DNA of 64,000 bases from an uncultured Pelagibacteraceae bacterium (GTDB lineage Bacteria; Pseudomonadota; Alphaproteobacteria; Pelagibacterales; Pelagibacteraceae). The position numbers and the translations under genes are program-made. The stretch is from contig CACLFK010000005.1 of assembly GCA_902606105.1 (NCBI GenBank), positions 1 to 64,000 of the forward strand, written 5' to 3'. The notes beneath the pieces are model-generated. The model did no database searches. It had not been told where the DNA came from and was given only the letters and a program-made list of their open reading frames with translations. Positions within the stretch are counted from its first letter, which is position 1. Every line of letters starts with the position of its first letter. Shown in pieces: positions 36,642-45,163 of this stretch.

Positions 36642-37706
36642 TTAAAGATTGGATAAAATAGAGTTTGAACATTCTACTGTATTGCTTTCACCACCTAAAT
36701 CTTTAGTTCTATTTTTTTGAACATTTAAAGATTCTTCAATAGCTGAGACAATTGAATTCGAAGCTTCCTTTTCACCCAGATAATCAAGCATCATTGCACC
36801 TGACCAAATTTGTCCAACAGGATTTGCAATACCTTTTCCTGCAATATCAGGTGCTGAGCCGTGAACTGGTTCAAATAACGATGGATGTTTATTTTCAGGA
36901 TTTATATTTCCTGACGGAGCAATTCCTATAGTTCCAGTACATGCTGGCCCCAAATCAGATAATATATCTCCAAACAAATTTGATGCTACAACTACATCAA
37001 ACCACTCTGGATTAAGAACAAACCTTGCTGCTAATATATCAATATGAAATTGATCTGTTTCAATTTCAGGATATTTATTTTTCATTTTGCTGAAACGCTC
37101 GTCCCAAAATGGCATTGTTATTGAAATACCATTAGATTTTGTTGCATTAGTAAGTTTTTTTCTTTTTCTTTTTTTTGCTAATTCAAAAGCAAATTCTTGA
37201 ACTCTATCTATACCATGAGCAGACATTATAGTTTCTTGTATTGCTATCTCTCTATCTGTATTTTGATACATCCTACCACCAACTGATGAATACTCTCCTT
37301 CAGTGTTTTCTCTAACAATCATCATATCAATATCGCCAGGTTTTTTATTTACAAGTGGAGGATTTACTCCTGGAAAAAGTTTTACTGGTCTTAGATTTAT
37401 ATATTGATCAAATTCTCTTCTAAATTGGAGTAGCGATCCCCATAATGAAATATGATCAGGAACCTGGTCAGGCATACCAACTGCACCAAAAAAAATCGCA
37501 TTATGTTTACTTAATTTTTCTTTCCAATCTTCAGGTAACATTTTTCCATGCTTTTCATAATAATCACATGATGCAAAATCATATTCAGTAAAATTAATTT
37601 TGAATTGATGTTTTAGGGCTGCCTCTTTCAAAATTTTAAGACCTTCAGGCACTACCTCTTTACCTATGCCATCTCCTGGTATGGCTGCAATATTATATTC
37701 CTTCAT
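36642..37706 (-). CDS. Tartrate/D-malate dehydrogenase-type (isocitrate/isopropylmalate dehydrogenase family)
   Basis: The 354-residue enzyme has AIPGDGIGKEVV at the N-terminus, the substrate-binding Arg-rich segment FRREFDQYINLRPVK and IVRENTEGEYSSVGGR. DILSDLGP supplies metal-binding Asp residues and FEPVHGSAPDIAGKG is the NAD site. These fit tartrate dehydrogenase/DmlA-like enzymes rather than LeuB. It would oxidatively decarboxylate a 2-hydroxy-dicarboxylate. It is convergent with the SDR gene and closes the carbohydrate region. Confidence 0.88.
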   Translation of the reverse strand: MKEYNIAAIPGDGIGKEVVPEGLKILKEAALKHQFKINFTEYDFASCDYYEKHGKMLPEDWKEKLSKHNAIFFGAVGMPDQVPDHISLWGSLLQFRREFDQYINLRPVKLFPGVNPPLVNKKPGDIDMMIVRENTEGEYSSVGGRMYQNTDREIAIQETIMSAHGIDRVQEFAFELAKKRKRKKLTNATKSNGISITMPFWDERFSKMKNKYPEIETDQFHIDILAARFVLNPEWFDVVVASNLFGDILSDLGPACTGTIGIAPSGNINPENKHPSLFEPVHGSAPDIAGKGIANPVGQIWSGAMMLDYLGEKEASNSIVSAIEESLNVQKNRTKDLGGESNTVECSNSILSNL

Positions 37707-37811
37707 AAATAAAGGTTTATACGTTAAATATTTGTATAATAATATTGTTAAATTATCTTTATAATTTTAATGATCCATTGTTTTGACATATTTAATTTGT
37801 TAACTTTGAGT

Positions 37812-38321
37812 ATGAAAAAGTTAGTTTTTATCTTTTTATTTAGTATGTTTTTTGTTTCAAATTCAAATGCAGCTTGTGATGACCCTTTAACTGAGGGTGT
37901 GGATTATTCAAATTGTAGATTTTCTGATGCACAAGATTTACAAGGAAGCTACTTCCCAAATTCTAATTTATCTTTTGCAAGTTTCATTCAGGTTAATTTG
38001 GATAAAAGCATAATGATGAACTCTAATTTGTCATTTGGAACATTTCCCGAGTCTACATTTGTAAGAGCTAACCTTTATGAAACAGTTTCTATAGGTGCTA
38101 ATTTTGAAAAAACAAACTTTACAAGTGCAAATTTAATAAGAGTTGATTTTATGGGTGCTACTTTAATCGAAGCTAATTTCCAAAATTCAAATTTAATGGA
38201 AGCAAATTTCACATCTTCAAATATAACTAATGCAAATTTTGATGGCGCCAATTTAATCGGAGCAACCTGGACTAATGGTCAAAAATGTGGACCAGAGTCC
38301 ATAGGAGCTTGCAACCAATAA
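37812..38321 (+). CDS. Secreted pentapeptide-repeat protein
   Basis: The longest frame opens at 37770, but the ATG at 37812 gives a clean signal peptide (MKKLVFIFLFSMFF..., cleaved after SNSNA), so this start is preferred; the protein is 169 residues. From about residue 50 to the end it has pentapeptide repeats (ANFEKTNFTSANL, ANFQNSNLMEANF and similar), which fold as a right-handed beta-helix. Two Cys occur near the N-terminus of the mature chain and two near the C-terminus. Function unknown; probably periplasmic. Confidence 0.85.
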   Translation: MKKLVFIFLFSMFFVSNSNAACDDPLTEGVDYSNCRFSDAQDLQGSYFPNSNLSFASFIQVNLDKSIMMNSNLSFGTFPESTFVRANLYETVSIGANFEKTNFTSANLIRVDFMGATLIEANFQNSNLMEANFTSSNITNANFDGANLIGATWTNGQKCGPESIGACNQ

Positions 38322-38324
38322 TTA

Positions 38325-38615
38325 ATGAACAGCTCTGTTAAAACTGATGATGTAATTTTTAATTTTTTTAAGCAAATTTGTGATGAAAAAGACGACCAAA
38401 GGTGTGTTGAACTTGGGAAAAGCTGGATTAAAGCCATGGAGAGCAATTTATCTAATATGGAAATAAATCTAGATGGTGCTGATAAACTAAAACATAAAGA
38501 TGATATTCAAAGTAATCGAGATCATTTAGATAGCTTGAAAAGTAAAACCTCATCTGAATGGAGAGATTATGCAACACAGTGCATGGTTGAAATACTAAGT
38601 CACAAAGATAAGTAA
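38325..38615 (+). CDS. Hypothetical protein, 96 residues
   Basis: This is a short, hydrophilic, mostly helical-looking protein with no signal peptide or membrane segment. It contains three cysteines (in QICDEK, QRCVEL and TQCMVE). It starts 3 bp after the pentapeptide-repeat gene, so they are likely co-transcribed. I do not recognise the family. Confidence 0.7.
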   Translation: MNSSVKTDDVIFNFFKQICDEKDDQRCVELGKSWIKAMESNLSNMEINLDGADKLKHKDDIQSNRDHLDSLKSKTSSEWRDYATQCMVEILSHKDK

Positions 38616-38656
38616 CCAATTTTTTTTACCATTGATTTAAAGTTAAATTATAATAA

Positions 38657-38731
38657 TATTCTAACTAGGGGTGTCTTTATGGACTGAGATTATACCCTAA
38701 GAACCTGTCCGGTAATTCAGAAAGGGAGAAA
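38657..38731 (+). promoter_or_regulatory. TPP riboswitch (THI element)
   Basis: The leader contains the conserved TPP-aptamer blocks in order: CTAGGGGTG, CTGAGATTATACCC, GAACCTG, then CCGGTAATTC and GGGAGAA. These match the thi-box core that binds thiamine pyrophosphate. The 3' part runs straight into the ribosome site of the ATG at 38732, so control of translation start is likely rather than a separate terminator. Confidence 0.95.
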
Positions 38732-40180
38732 ATGGATAATACATATTTTATAAGTCAATCATCATCACTAACACTAGTAATAACTATAAGTTTAATATTT
38801 GTAATGATTGGAATCTATCATTCAAAAAAATTCCAAGGTATTAATAATTATTTAACAGCAAATAGAAATATTGGCTTATTTTCACTTACAACAAGTTTGG
38901 TTGCTTCAGCATTAGGTGCTTGGATTTTGTTTGGTCCAGCATCTGCATCAACATGGGGTGGAATTGGAGCTGTAATTGGTTACGCTCTAGGAACTGGCTT
39001 TCCAATGATATTTTTAATTTACTTAGGAAAAAAAATAAGAACAGACTTTCCTAAAGGCTCATCTTTAATTGAGTACATGAGACAAAAATTTGGTAAAAGT
39101 CTATTTAAATTAATTCTACTAATGACGATTTTTTATATGTTCATTTTCTTATGTGCAGAAATTACTGCAGTTGCTGTGCTAATTAACTATTTATCTGGAA
39201 CCGATTTATGGATAACAGCATTGATAGTGATTATTTCAACTTTGACTTACACTTTATATGGAGGTCTAAGAGCTTCAATATTTACAGATAATATTCAAAT
39301 GTTTGTTATTGGAGTTTTATTATTAATAACCATTTCATACATAACATTATTTAGTGATAATAACTTTTCCTTTTCTTTTATAGAGAGCAAAAATCCTCAA
39401 CTATTAAGTTCTTCATATATACCAAGCTATACTGCAGGTTTGACTTTTTTTATCGCTGTCGCTGCAACCAACCTGTTTCATCAAGGTAATTGGCAAAGAG
39501 TATACGCTGCTAAAAATTACGAAACACTTAAAAAAGGATTGATTATCTCTTTTTTAATTATTGTTCCAATAGTATTCTTAATGGGTTTTATAGGTATGGT
39601 ATCTTTTTCTGTTGATCCGACTAATAGACCAGATCTTGGATTTTTTACATTATTGTTAAAAGAGCAAACTGAATTATTGTCATTATTAATAATTGTACTC
39701 GGTTTAGCTTTGACCATTTCAACAGTAGATACTCTAGTAAATGCGATATCAAGTCTGTTTATAGTTGATGGAAAAGCAACATTTAATTTTGATAAGAAAA
39801 CTGATTATTTAAAACTTTCTAAATATTTCATTATAGGGCTGTCAATTATTGTATTTATTGTTGCATCTAAAGGATTTGACATATTATATTTATTTTTACT
39901 TGCAGATTTATTTTGCTGCGCTTTTGTTTTAACTGTTTTTTATAGTTTCTATAATAAGAGAATTAACGAAAAGATTGCTTATATTTCCATAATAGCTGGT
40001 TTAATTGCAGGATTTTTAATGTTTCCTTTTCCAGATTTTTCAAAAAGTTTATTAGTTGGAATTTTATTACCAAAAGAAGTATTTCATCCTTTTGTTACTC
40101 AATCTTTATTATTTTTATCTTTTTTAATTGCAACTTTTTTGCCAGCAATATTCTTAAAAATAAAAAAATTTTTATTTTAA
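38732..40180 (+). CDS. thiV: Sodium:solute symporter under TPP control, probable thiamine-precursor (HMP) transporter ThiV
   Basis: The 482-residue protein has about thirteen membrane segments typical of the SSS family, with GIYHSKKFQGINNYLTANRN near the N-terminus and TLTYTLYGGLRASIFTDNIQ around residue 170-190. The TPP riboswitch directly upstream makes a thiamine-related substrate very likely. SAR11 cells are known to need the pyrimidine precursor HMP and carry such a symporter (ThiV). The specificity here is by context, not tested. Confidence 0.88.
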   Translation: MDNTYFISQSSSLTLVITISLIFVMIGIYHSKKFQGINNYLTANRNIGLFSLTTSLVASALGAWILFGPASASTWGGIGAVIGYALGTGFPMIFLIYLGKKIRTDFPKGSSLIEYMRQKFGKSLFKLILLMTIFYMFIFLCAEITAVAVLINYLSGTDLWITALIVIISTLTYTLYGGLRASIFTDNIQMFVIGVLLLITISYITLFSDNNFSFSFIESKNPQLLSSSYIPSYTAGLTFFIAVAATNLFHQGNWQRVYAAKNYETLKKGLIISFLIIVPIVFLMGFIGMVSFSVDPTNRPDLGFFTLLLKEQTELLSLLIIVLGLALTISTVDTLVNAISSLFIVDGKATFNFDKKTDYLKLSKYFIIGLSIIVFIVASKGFDILYLFLLADLFCCAFVLTVFYSFYNKRINEKIAYISIIAGLIAGFLMFPFPDFSKSLLVGILLPKEVFHPFVTQSLLFLSFLIATFLPAIFLKIKKFLF

Positions 40181-40566
40181 ATTGAGGATTTTATAGCTTC
40201 ATAAATGAGGTCTTTAGTTGTTTCTCCAAGACTTCTATAAACCTCTTTATTATTTTTGAAAATTATAAGAGTTGTTTGATATTGTACATTAAATAAATCT
40301 GCTATTTTTTTATTTGATACATCAAAAGAAAAATATTCAATATTATTAAAATTAATATCATTCAATTCGCCGTCAATTTTTGCTTTCTTCAAAATTTTCA
40401 TTTGCCCTGCACAAGAAGAGCAATATTTAATCCAAGAACTAACCACTACAATCTTACCTTTAGACTGAGCTTCATTAAACAGTTTTTGGTTAAAAGTTGT
40501 TTCTTTTTCAACGGCATTGGCATTTAACGCAAAAAAAAATAAAAAGAAGATTAAAACTTTTTTCAT
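40177..40566 (-). CDS. Secreted thioredoxin-like protein
   Basis: This 129-residue protein has a signal peptide (MKKVLIFFLFFFALNANA) and a thioredoxin-like fold with an active-site CxxC at Cys49 and Cys52 (YCSSCAGQM). It is probably a periplasmic thiol-disulfide protein, related to DsbD C-terminal-like or thioredoxin-fold domains. It converges with and overlaps the symporter gene by 4 bp. The partner is unknown. Confidence 0.8.
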   Translation of the reverse strand: MKKVLIFFLFFFALNANAVEKETTFNQKLFNEAQSKGKIVVVSSWIKYCSSCAGQMKILKKAKIDGELNDINFNNIEYFSFDVSNKKIADLFNVQYQTTLIIFKNNKEVYRSLGETTKDLIYEAIKSSI

Positions 40567-40637
40567 AATAACTAAGTTTATAATGAATTAAAATTTATTG
40601 TAATCTCACAAATTGTCTCTATATATCCACAAACTAC

Positions 40638-41573
40638 ATGTCAACTAATCTGATTACTATCAAAGATCTGTCTAAAGTTTACGACAATGGATTTCAAGCT
40701 TTAAAAAAAGTTAATCTCAATATAAAAAAAGGAGAAATTATTGCCCTTCTTGGACCAAATGGTGCTGGTAAAACTACTTTAATTAGTATTATTTGCGGAA
40801 TTGTTACCCCTTCATCAGGAAAGGTTAGTGTTGATGATTTTGATATAATTGATGATTATAGAGAGACCCGTTCAAGAATAGGTTTAGTTCCTCAAGAATT
40901 AACACTCGAATTATTTGAAACTGTTTTTAACAATGTTTCATATTCACGAGGATTAAATGGAAAAAAACCTAATCCAAAACATATTGAAAAAATTTTAAAA
41001 GATTTGAGCATGTGGGATAAAAAAGATTTAAGGTTAAGACAATTATCAGGTGGTATGAAGCGAAGAGTTTTAATAGCTAAAGCATTATCCCATGAACCTT
41101 CAATATTATTTTTAGATGAACCAACTGCAGGGGTTGATGTTGAACTTAGAAGAGATATGTGGAAAGTAGTTGAAGATTTGAGAAAGACTGGAGTTACTAT
41201 TATTCTAACAACACATTACATAGAAGAAGCAGAGGCAATAGCAGAGAGAGTTGCAGTAATTAATCAAGGAGAAATAATTGTAATTGACGAAACTAAAGAA
41301 CTATTAAAAAAAATGGGTCATAAAAAGTTAACAATAAATCTTCAAAATGAGTTAAGCCACATTCCTACAAGTTTAAGTAAATATAATTTAAAAATAGGTA
41401 GTGACAAACAATCTATAAATTATACTTACAATGTTAATGCAGAAAGTACAGGTATTACCAACTTACTAAAAGATTTAAAAGAAGCTGGATTAAAACTTCA
41501 AGATTTAAAAACAGAACAAACAACATTAGAAAAAATTTTTGTTACATTAGTTAAGGAGAATAATGAAATTTAA
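40638..41573 (+). CDS. ABC-2-type exporter ATPase (YadG-like)
   Basis: The 311-residue ATPase has Walker A GPNGAGKTT near residue 39, signature LSGGMKRR, Walker B ILFLDEPTAGVD, and TTHYIEEAEAIAERV following it, typical of ABC-2 exporters such as YadG or DrrA. Its C-terminal 80 residues are an accessory domain. It overlaps the permease gene by 11 bp. Exported substrate is unknown. Confidence 0.92.
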   Translation: MSTNLITIKDLSKVYDNGFQALKKVNLNIKKGEIIALLGPNGAGKTTLISIICGIVTPSSGKVSVDDFDIIDDYRETRSRIGLVPQELTLELFETVFNNVSYSRGLNGKKPNPKHIEKILKDLSMWDKKDLRLRQLSGGMKRRVLIAKALSHEPSILFLDEPTAGVDVELRRDMWKVVEDLRKTGVTIILTTHYIEEAEAIAERVAVINQGEIIVIDETKELLKKMGHKKLTINLQNELSHIPTSLSKYNLKIGSDKQSINYTYNVNAESTGITNLLKDLKEAGLKLQDLKTEQTTLEKIFVTLVKENNEI

Positions 41574-42330
41574 TTATTATGCATTCAGAGCTATGTATTT
41601 TCATGAGATGGATCGTTTTAAGAGAACATTAATGCAATCTCTTTTTTCACCAGTACTTTCAACTTCTTTATATTTTATAGTTTTTGGATCAGTTATAGGT
41701 GGATATGTAGAAAAAATAGATGGTATCAGCTATGGATCTTTTATTGTACCAGGCTTATTAATGCTAACATTGTTAACACAATCTATAAGTAACACTTCAT
41801 TTGGGATATTTTTTCCAAAATTTAATGGCACAATGTATGAAATTCTTGCAGCTCCAATTTCTACATTTGAAATTGTGTTAGCATTTGTGGGGGCAGGTGC
41901 AACAAAAACCTTAATAGTAGGAGTAGTAATTTTTATTACTTCTACTTTTTTTGTAGAAGTCTCGGTTATGTATCCTTTTTTAATGATTTTTTTATTAGTG
42001 CTAGTTGCTTTTACATTTGCTTTATTTGGCTTTTTAATTGGCCTAATGAGTACTAATTTTGAGCAAATGTCGATTGTGCCGACACTTGTAATTACACCCA
42101 TGGTTTTTTTAGGTGGAAGTCTTTATTCTTTAGATATGCTACCAGAGTTTTGGCAGACAATTACTTACTTTAATCCAGTAGTATATTTAATTAATGGTTT
42201 AAGGTTTGCGTTTTATGGAGTTTCTGATTTTAATATATGGATTAGTGTAAGCTTAATGGTTCTATTCTTAGTGATTTGTGTAACTGTAGTTTCTGTACTA
42301 CTTAAAAAAGGTTACAAAATTAAAACTTAA
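41563..42330 (+). CDS. ABC-2-type exporter permease (YadH-like)
   Basis: The 255-residue protein has six membrane segments in the ABC-2 layout, with RFKRTLMQSLFSPVLSTSLY at the N-terminus and MVFLGGSLYSLDMLPEFWQ in the middle, as in YadH. It pairs with the upstream ATPase. Its stop overlaps the end of the convergent dmdA gene by 4 bp. Confidence 0.9.
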   Translation: MKFNYYAFRAMYFHEMDRFKRTLMQSLFSPVLSTSLYFIVFGSVIGGYVEKIDGISYGSFIVPGLLMLTLLTQSISNTSFGIFFPKFNGTMYEILAAPISTFEIVLAFVGAGATKTLIVGVVIFITSTFFVEVSVMYPFLMIFLLVLVAFTFALFGFLIGLMSTNFEQMSIVPTLVITPMVFLGGSLYSLDMLPEFWQTITYFNPVVYLINGLRFAFYGVSDFNIWISVSLMVLFLVICVTVVSVLLKKGYKIKT

Positions 42331-43466
42331 TTACTAGCTATTTTCTTTTTTGGATCAAAAAAAGGTTTTTCAACTATAATAGTTTCAAAATTACCTGTAT
42401 TGGTATTCACTTCTAGGCGGGATCCAATTTTTGAATTTGCAATATTTATCATTGCAAGTGCAATATTTTTTTTTAATCTTGGGGAATATACAGCAGAGGT
42501 CACTTTTCCAATTTTTTTGTTGTCTTTTTTTAAAGACCAGAAGGTTGTATTAGGACCAGATAGCGGTTCACAATTAATTTCTAATCCAACTTGTTTTCTT
42601 TTTATTCCCTCAGCTTTAATTTTTTTAAGAGCTGCCTTTCCAATAAATTCAATATCATTATCTAAGGATACTAAACGATCAAGACCTAATTCGAATGGAT
42701 TAGTATTAATGTCAGCATCTGCGTGATAGGAAAGCATTCCACCTTCAATTCTTCTTATCGAAGAGGTATGACCAGGCTGAAGACCGTATTCTTTTCCAGC
42801 ATTCATTATTTTTTCATATAAGTCGTTTCCTTTGGAGCCATCTCTCAAAAATAATTCATAACCAAACTCACTAGACCAACCAGTTCTAGAAACAATTAAT
42901 GGTATGCCATCTAAATTGTATTCCCTAAACCAATAATATTTGAGATCTTTAATGCTTTCTCCAAAAAGTTTTATCATGATGTCTTTTGATGTAGGTCCTT
43001 GAAGCTGTAATGGTGAAACATCAGGTTCTGTTATATTAACATTCATTCCTGAATTAACTGCAACACCTTGAGCCCATAACAAAACATCACTATCTGCGAG
43101 TGAAAGCCAAAAATGATTTTTACCTAATCTTAATAAAACTGGGTCATTCAATATTCCACCATTATTGTTGGTGATTAAAATATATTTACATTGACCAATT
43201 GCTACATTTGAAAGATTTCTTGGTGTAAGTAGTTGAATAAATTTGAAAGCATCTGGTCCTGTAATTTCAACCTGTCTTTCAACGGCAACATCACAAAGTA
43301 TTGATTTTTTAATCAGGTTCCAAAAGTTTTGTTCAGGGCTACCAAAATCTCTTGGTATATACATGTGATTATAGACTGAAAAACCAGTTGCACCCCATTT
43401 CACAGTTGAATCAAAGTATGGAGATTTTCTAATTTGTGTACCAAAGCCAAAGTTTTTATTAGTCAT
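42327..43466 (-). CDS. dmdA: Dimethylsulfoniopropionate demethylase DmdA
   Basis: The 379-residue protein is a GcvT-like tetrahydrofolate-dependent methyltransferase. Segments FGFGTQIRKSPYFD, VYNHMYIPRDFG, AVERQVEITGPDA, VSRTGWSSEFGYELFLRD and LSYHADAD match SAR11 DmdA as I know it. It transfers a methyl group of DMSP to tetrahydrofolate, giving methylmercaptopropionate, in the cytoplasm. The gene has no dmdB/C neighbours here. A glycine-cleavage T protein paralogue is the alternative, but the DmdA-like segments argue against that. Confidence 0.87.
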   Translation of the reverse strand: MTNKNFGFGTQIRKSPYFDSTVKWGATGFSVYNHMYIPRDFGSPEQNFWNLIKKSILCDVAVERQVEITGPDAFKFIQLLTPRNLSNVAIGQCKYILITNNNGGILNDPVLLRLGKNHFWLSLADSDVLLWAQGVAVNSGMNVNITEPDVSPLQLQGPTSKDIMIKLFGESIKDLKYYWFREYNLDGIPLIVSRTGWSSEFGYELFLRDGSKGNDLYEKIMNAGKEYGLQPGHTSSIRRIEGGMLSYHADADINTNPFELGLDRLVSLDNDIEFIGKAALKKIKAEGIKRKQVGLEINCEPLSGPNTTFWSLKKDNKKIGKVTSAVYSPRLKKNIALAMINIANSKIGSRLEVNTNTGNFETIIVEKPFFDPKKKIASN

Positions 43467-43518
43467 TTTCGAAAAGGCTTAACAGATGGAGTAAATTTTG
43501 CAAAGAAATTCAAAAGGT

Positions 43519-43542
43519 TTATAGCCCTTAATTGGGCTATAA
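43519..43542 (-). terminator. Possible terminator after aceA
   Basis: TTATAGCCC (43519-43527) and GGGCTATAA (43534-43542) form a 9-bp perfect hairpin 27 bp beyond the aceA stop. On the minus strand the tract after the stem is only weakly U-rich. It may separate aceA from dmdA, which lies downstream on the same strand. Confidence 0.45.
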
Positions 43543-43568
43543 AAAATTGAGAGGGGATTATTAATTTT

Positions 43569-44843
43569 TTAAAATTGTTCTGACTCAGTTGAGCCAGCCA
43601 TCGCAGTAGTTGAACTTTGTCCACTACTTATAGTATTAGAAACTGCATCAAAATAAGATGTTCCAACTTCACGTTGATGCTTTACGCTAGTATAACCATC
43701 TTTTTCTCTAGCAAATTCTTGTTGTTGGATTTTAGAATAAGCAGTCATACCTTCTTTTTTATATTTTTCTGCAAGTTCGAAAATAGCAATATTTTGAGTA
43801 TGAAACCCAGCCAATGTTATAAACTGAAATTTGTATCCCATTTTAGCAATTTCTTTTTGGAAAGAAGCTATTTCATCATCATTTAAATGTTTTTTCCAAT
43901 TAAATGAAGGAGAACAATTATAAGCTAGAAGTTTTCCAGGATATTTTTCATGAATAGCATCTGCAAATTTTTTAGCTTCCTCCAAATTTGGTGTGGCTGT
44001 TTCACACCATATCAAATCTGCATAAGGAGCATATGCAAGTCCTCTAGAAATTGCCTGTTCAATTCCATCTTTTACATAAAAGAAACCTTCAGGAGATCTT
44101 TCGCCTGTTAGAAAAGGTTTATCATTTTCATCAAAATCATTTGTTATTAATTTTGCTGCATTGGCATCTGTTCTTGCTAAAATGATTAAAGGTACCTCTG
44201 CAATATCTGCTGCAAGTCTTGCTGCCTTTAAATTTTTAACCATTGTTCCAGTTGGTACTAAAACCTTACCACCCATATGGCCACATTTTTTTTCACTAGC
44301 TAACTGATCTTCAAAGTGAACACCCGCTGCTCCTGCCTTAATAAATTTTTTAGTTAGTTCGAAAACATTTAATGGTCCACCAAAACCAGCTTCTCCATCT
44401 GCAATAATTGGAAGCATATAATCTGTTCTGTCTTTTGCTTGCATATCTCCATCTTGCATTTCCATGTGTTGAATTTGATCTGCTCTTACAAGGGAGTTAT
44501 TCATTGACTCAACTAATTTCGGAGCACTATCATAAGGATAAAGTGATTGATCTGGATACATTTCACCAGCAGTGTTAGCATCAGCAGCAACTTGCCATCC
44601 ACTTAAATAAATTGCTTTTAAACCTGCTTTAGCATGTTGTACAGCTTGATTACCAGAGAGAGAACCAAGTGTATTAACATATGCTTCTGAATTTAATAAT
44701 TTCCAAAGCTTTTGTGATTGATTTTTACATAAAGAATATTCTATTTTAATTGAGCCCCTTAATCTTTCGACCTCATCTTCTGTATAATCACGCTTTATTC
44801 CTGCAAATCTTTTAAGGTCGTATGAGATTTTTTCTGCACTCAT
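43569..44843 (-). CDS. aceA: Isocitrate lyase
   Basis: The 424-residue enzyme splits isocitrate to succinate and glyoxylate, the first step of the glyoxylate shunt. The catalytic Cys187 lies in the invariant [14 protein letters not shown] motif, and [12 protein letters not shown] and NCSPSFNW are also typical. AGGATAA precedes the ATG. A small gene lies just upstream on the same strand, and beyond it a bank of repeated sites and a divergent ScfR/RamB-type regulator. RamB-like proteins control aceA in other bacteria. Confidence 0.97.
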   Translation of the reverse strand: MSAEKISYDLKRFAGIKRDYTEDEVERLRGSIKIEYSLCKNQSQKLWKLLNSEAYVNTLGSLSGNQAVQHAKAGLKAIYLSGWQVAADANTAGEMYPDQSLYPYDSAPKLVESMNNSLVRADQIQHMEMQDGDMQAKDRTDYMLPIIADGEAGFGGPLNVFELTKKFIKAGAAGVHFEDQLASEKKCGHMGGKVLVPTGTMVKNLKAARLAADIAEVPLIILARTDANAAKLITNDFDENDKPFLTGERSPEGFFYVKDGIEQAISRGLAYAPYADLIWCETATPNLEEAKKFADAIHEKYPGKLLAYNCSPSFNWKKHLNDDEIASFQKEIAKMGYKFQFITLAGFHTQNIAIFELAEKYKKEGMTAYSKIQQQEFAREKDGYTSVKHQREVGTSYFDAVSNTISSGQSSTTAMAGSTESEQF

Positions 44844-44891
44844 TATTATCCTTTAGTTAAATTTTGATGAAAAATGAAAAAGTAGATTGAA

Positions 44892-45053
44892 TTAATTATT
44901 ATCGTTTGAAGTTTCGATAAGATCATTCATTCCACTTGAACCCCAATCACAGTGATCGTCTCTCATGTAGATCCCTCTACTATTATGATGATCTAAGTCT
45001 TCTTTTCTGATGATTTGAGCTTCATTTTCAGTGTTTTTGATTTTTTTGTTCAT
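44892..45053 (-). CDS. Small hypothetical protein upstream of aceA, 53 residues
   Basis: The longest frame starts at 45101, inside the repeated operator sites, but the ATG at 45053 gives a coherent soluble protein, MNKKIKNTENEAQIIRKEDL to the end, and is preferred. It is rich in Asp, Asn and His (DHHNSRGIYMRDDHCDWG) and has one Cys. It precedes aceA by 48 bp on the same strand and probably shares its promoter. I do not recognise a family. It could be a leader peptide or a small partner of the isocitrate lyase system. Confidence 0.6.
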   Translation of the reverse strand: MNKKIKNTENEAQIIRKEDLDHHNSRGIYMRDDHCDWGSSGMNDLIETSNDNN

Positions 45054-45075
45054 GTAAATCTTATAATTTACTAAA

Positions 45076-45156
45076 TTTACAAATTCTACAAAAAACGACA
45101 AAAAGCTTGTAAATGCTATAAAAAAATTGTAAAGATAAATTTACAAAATTTACAAA
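45076..45156. promoter_or_regulatory. Array of TTTACAAA-like half-sites between aceA unit and ScfR-type regulator
   Basis: Exact TTTACAAA copies start at 45076, 45140 and 45149, with a near copy TCTACAAA at 45085. Inverted near copies are CTTGTAAA at 45106 and ATTGTAAA at 45126. The two direct pairs have 9-bp start-to-start spacing. ScfR/RamB regulators are known to bind TTTGCAAA-type repeats, so these are probably AT-shifted binding sites for the adjacent regulator, controlling both directions. Confidence 0.75.
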
Positions 45157-45163
45157 AAGTAAA

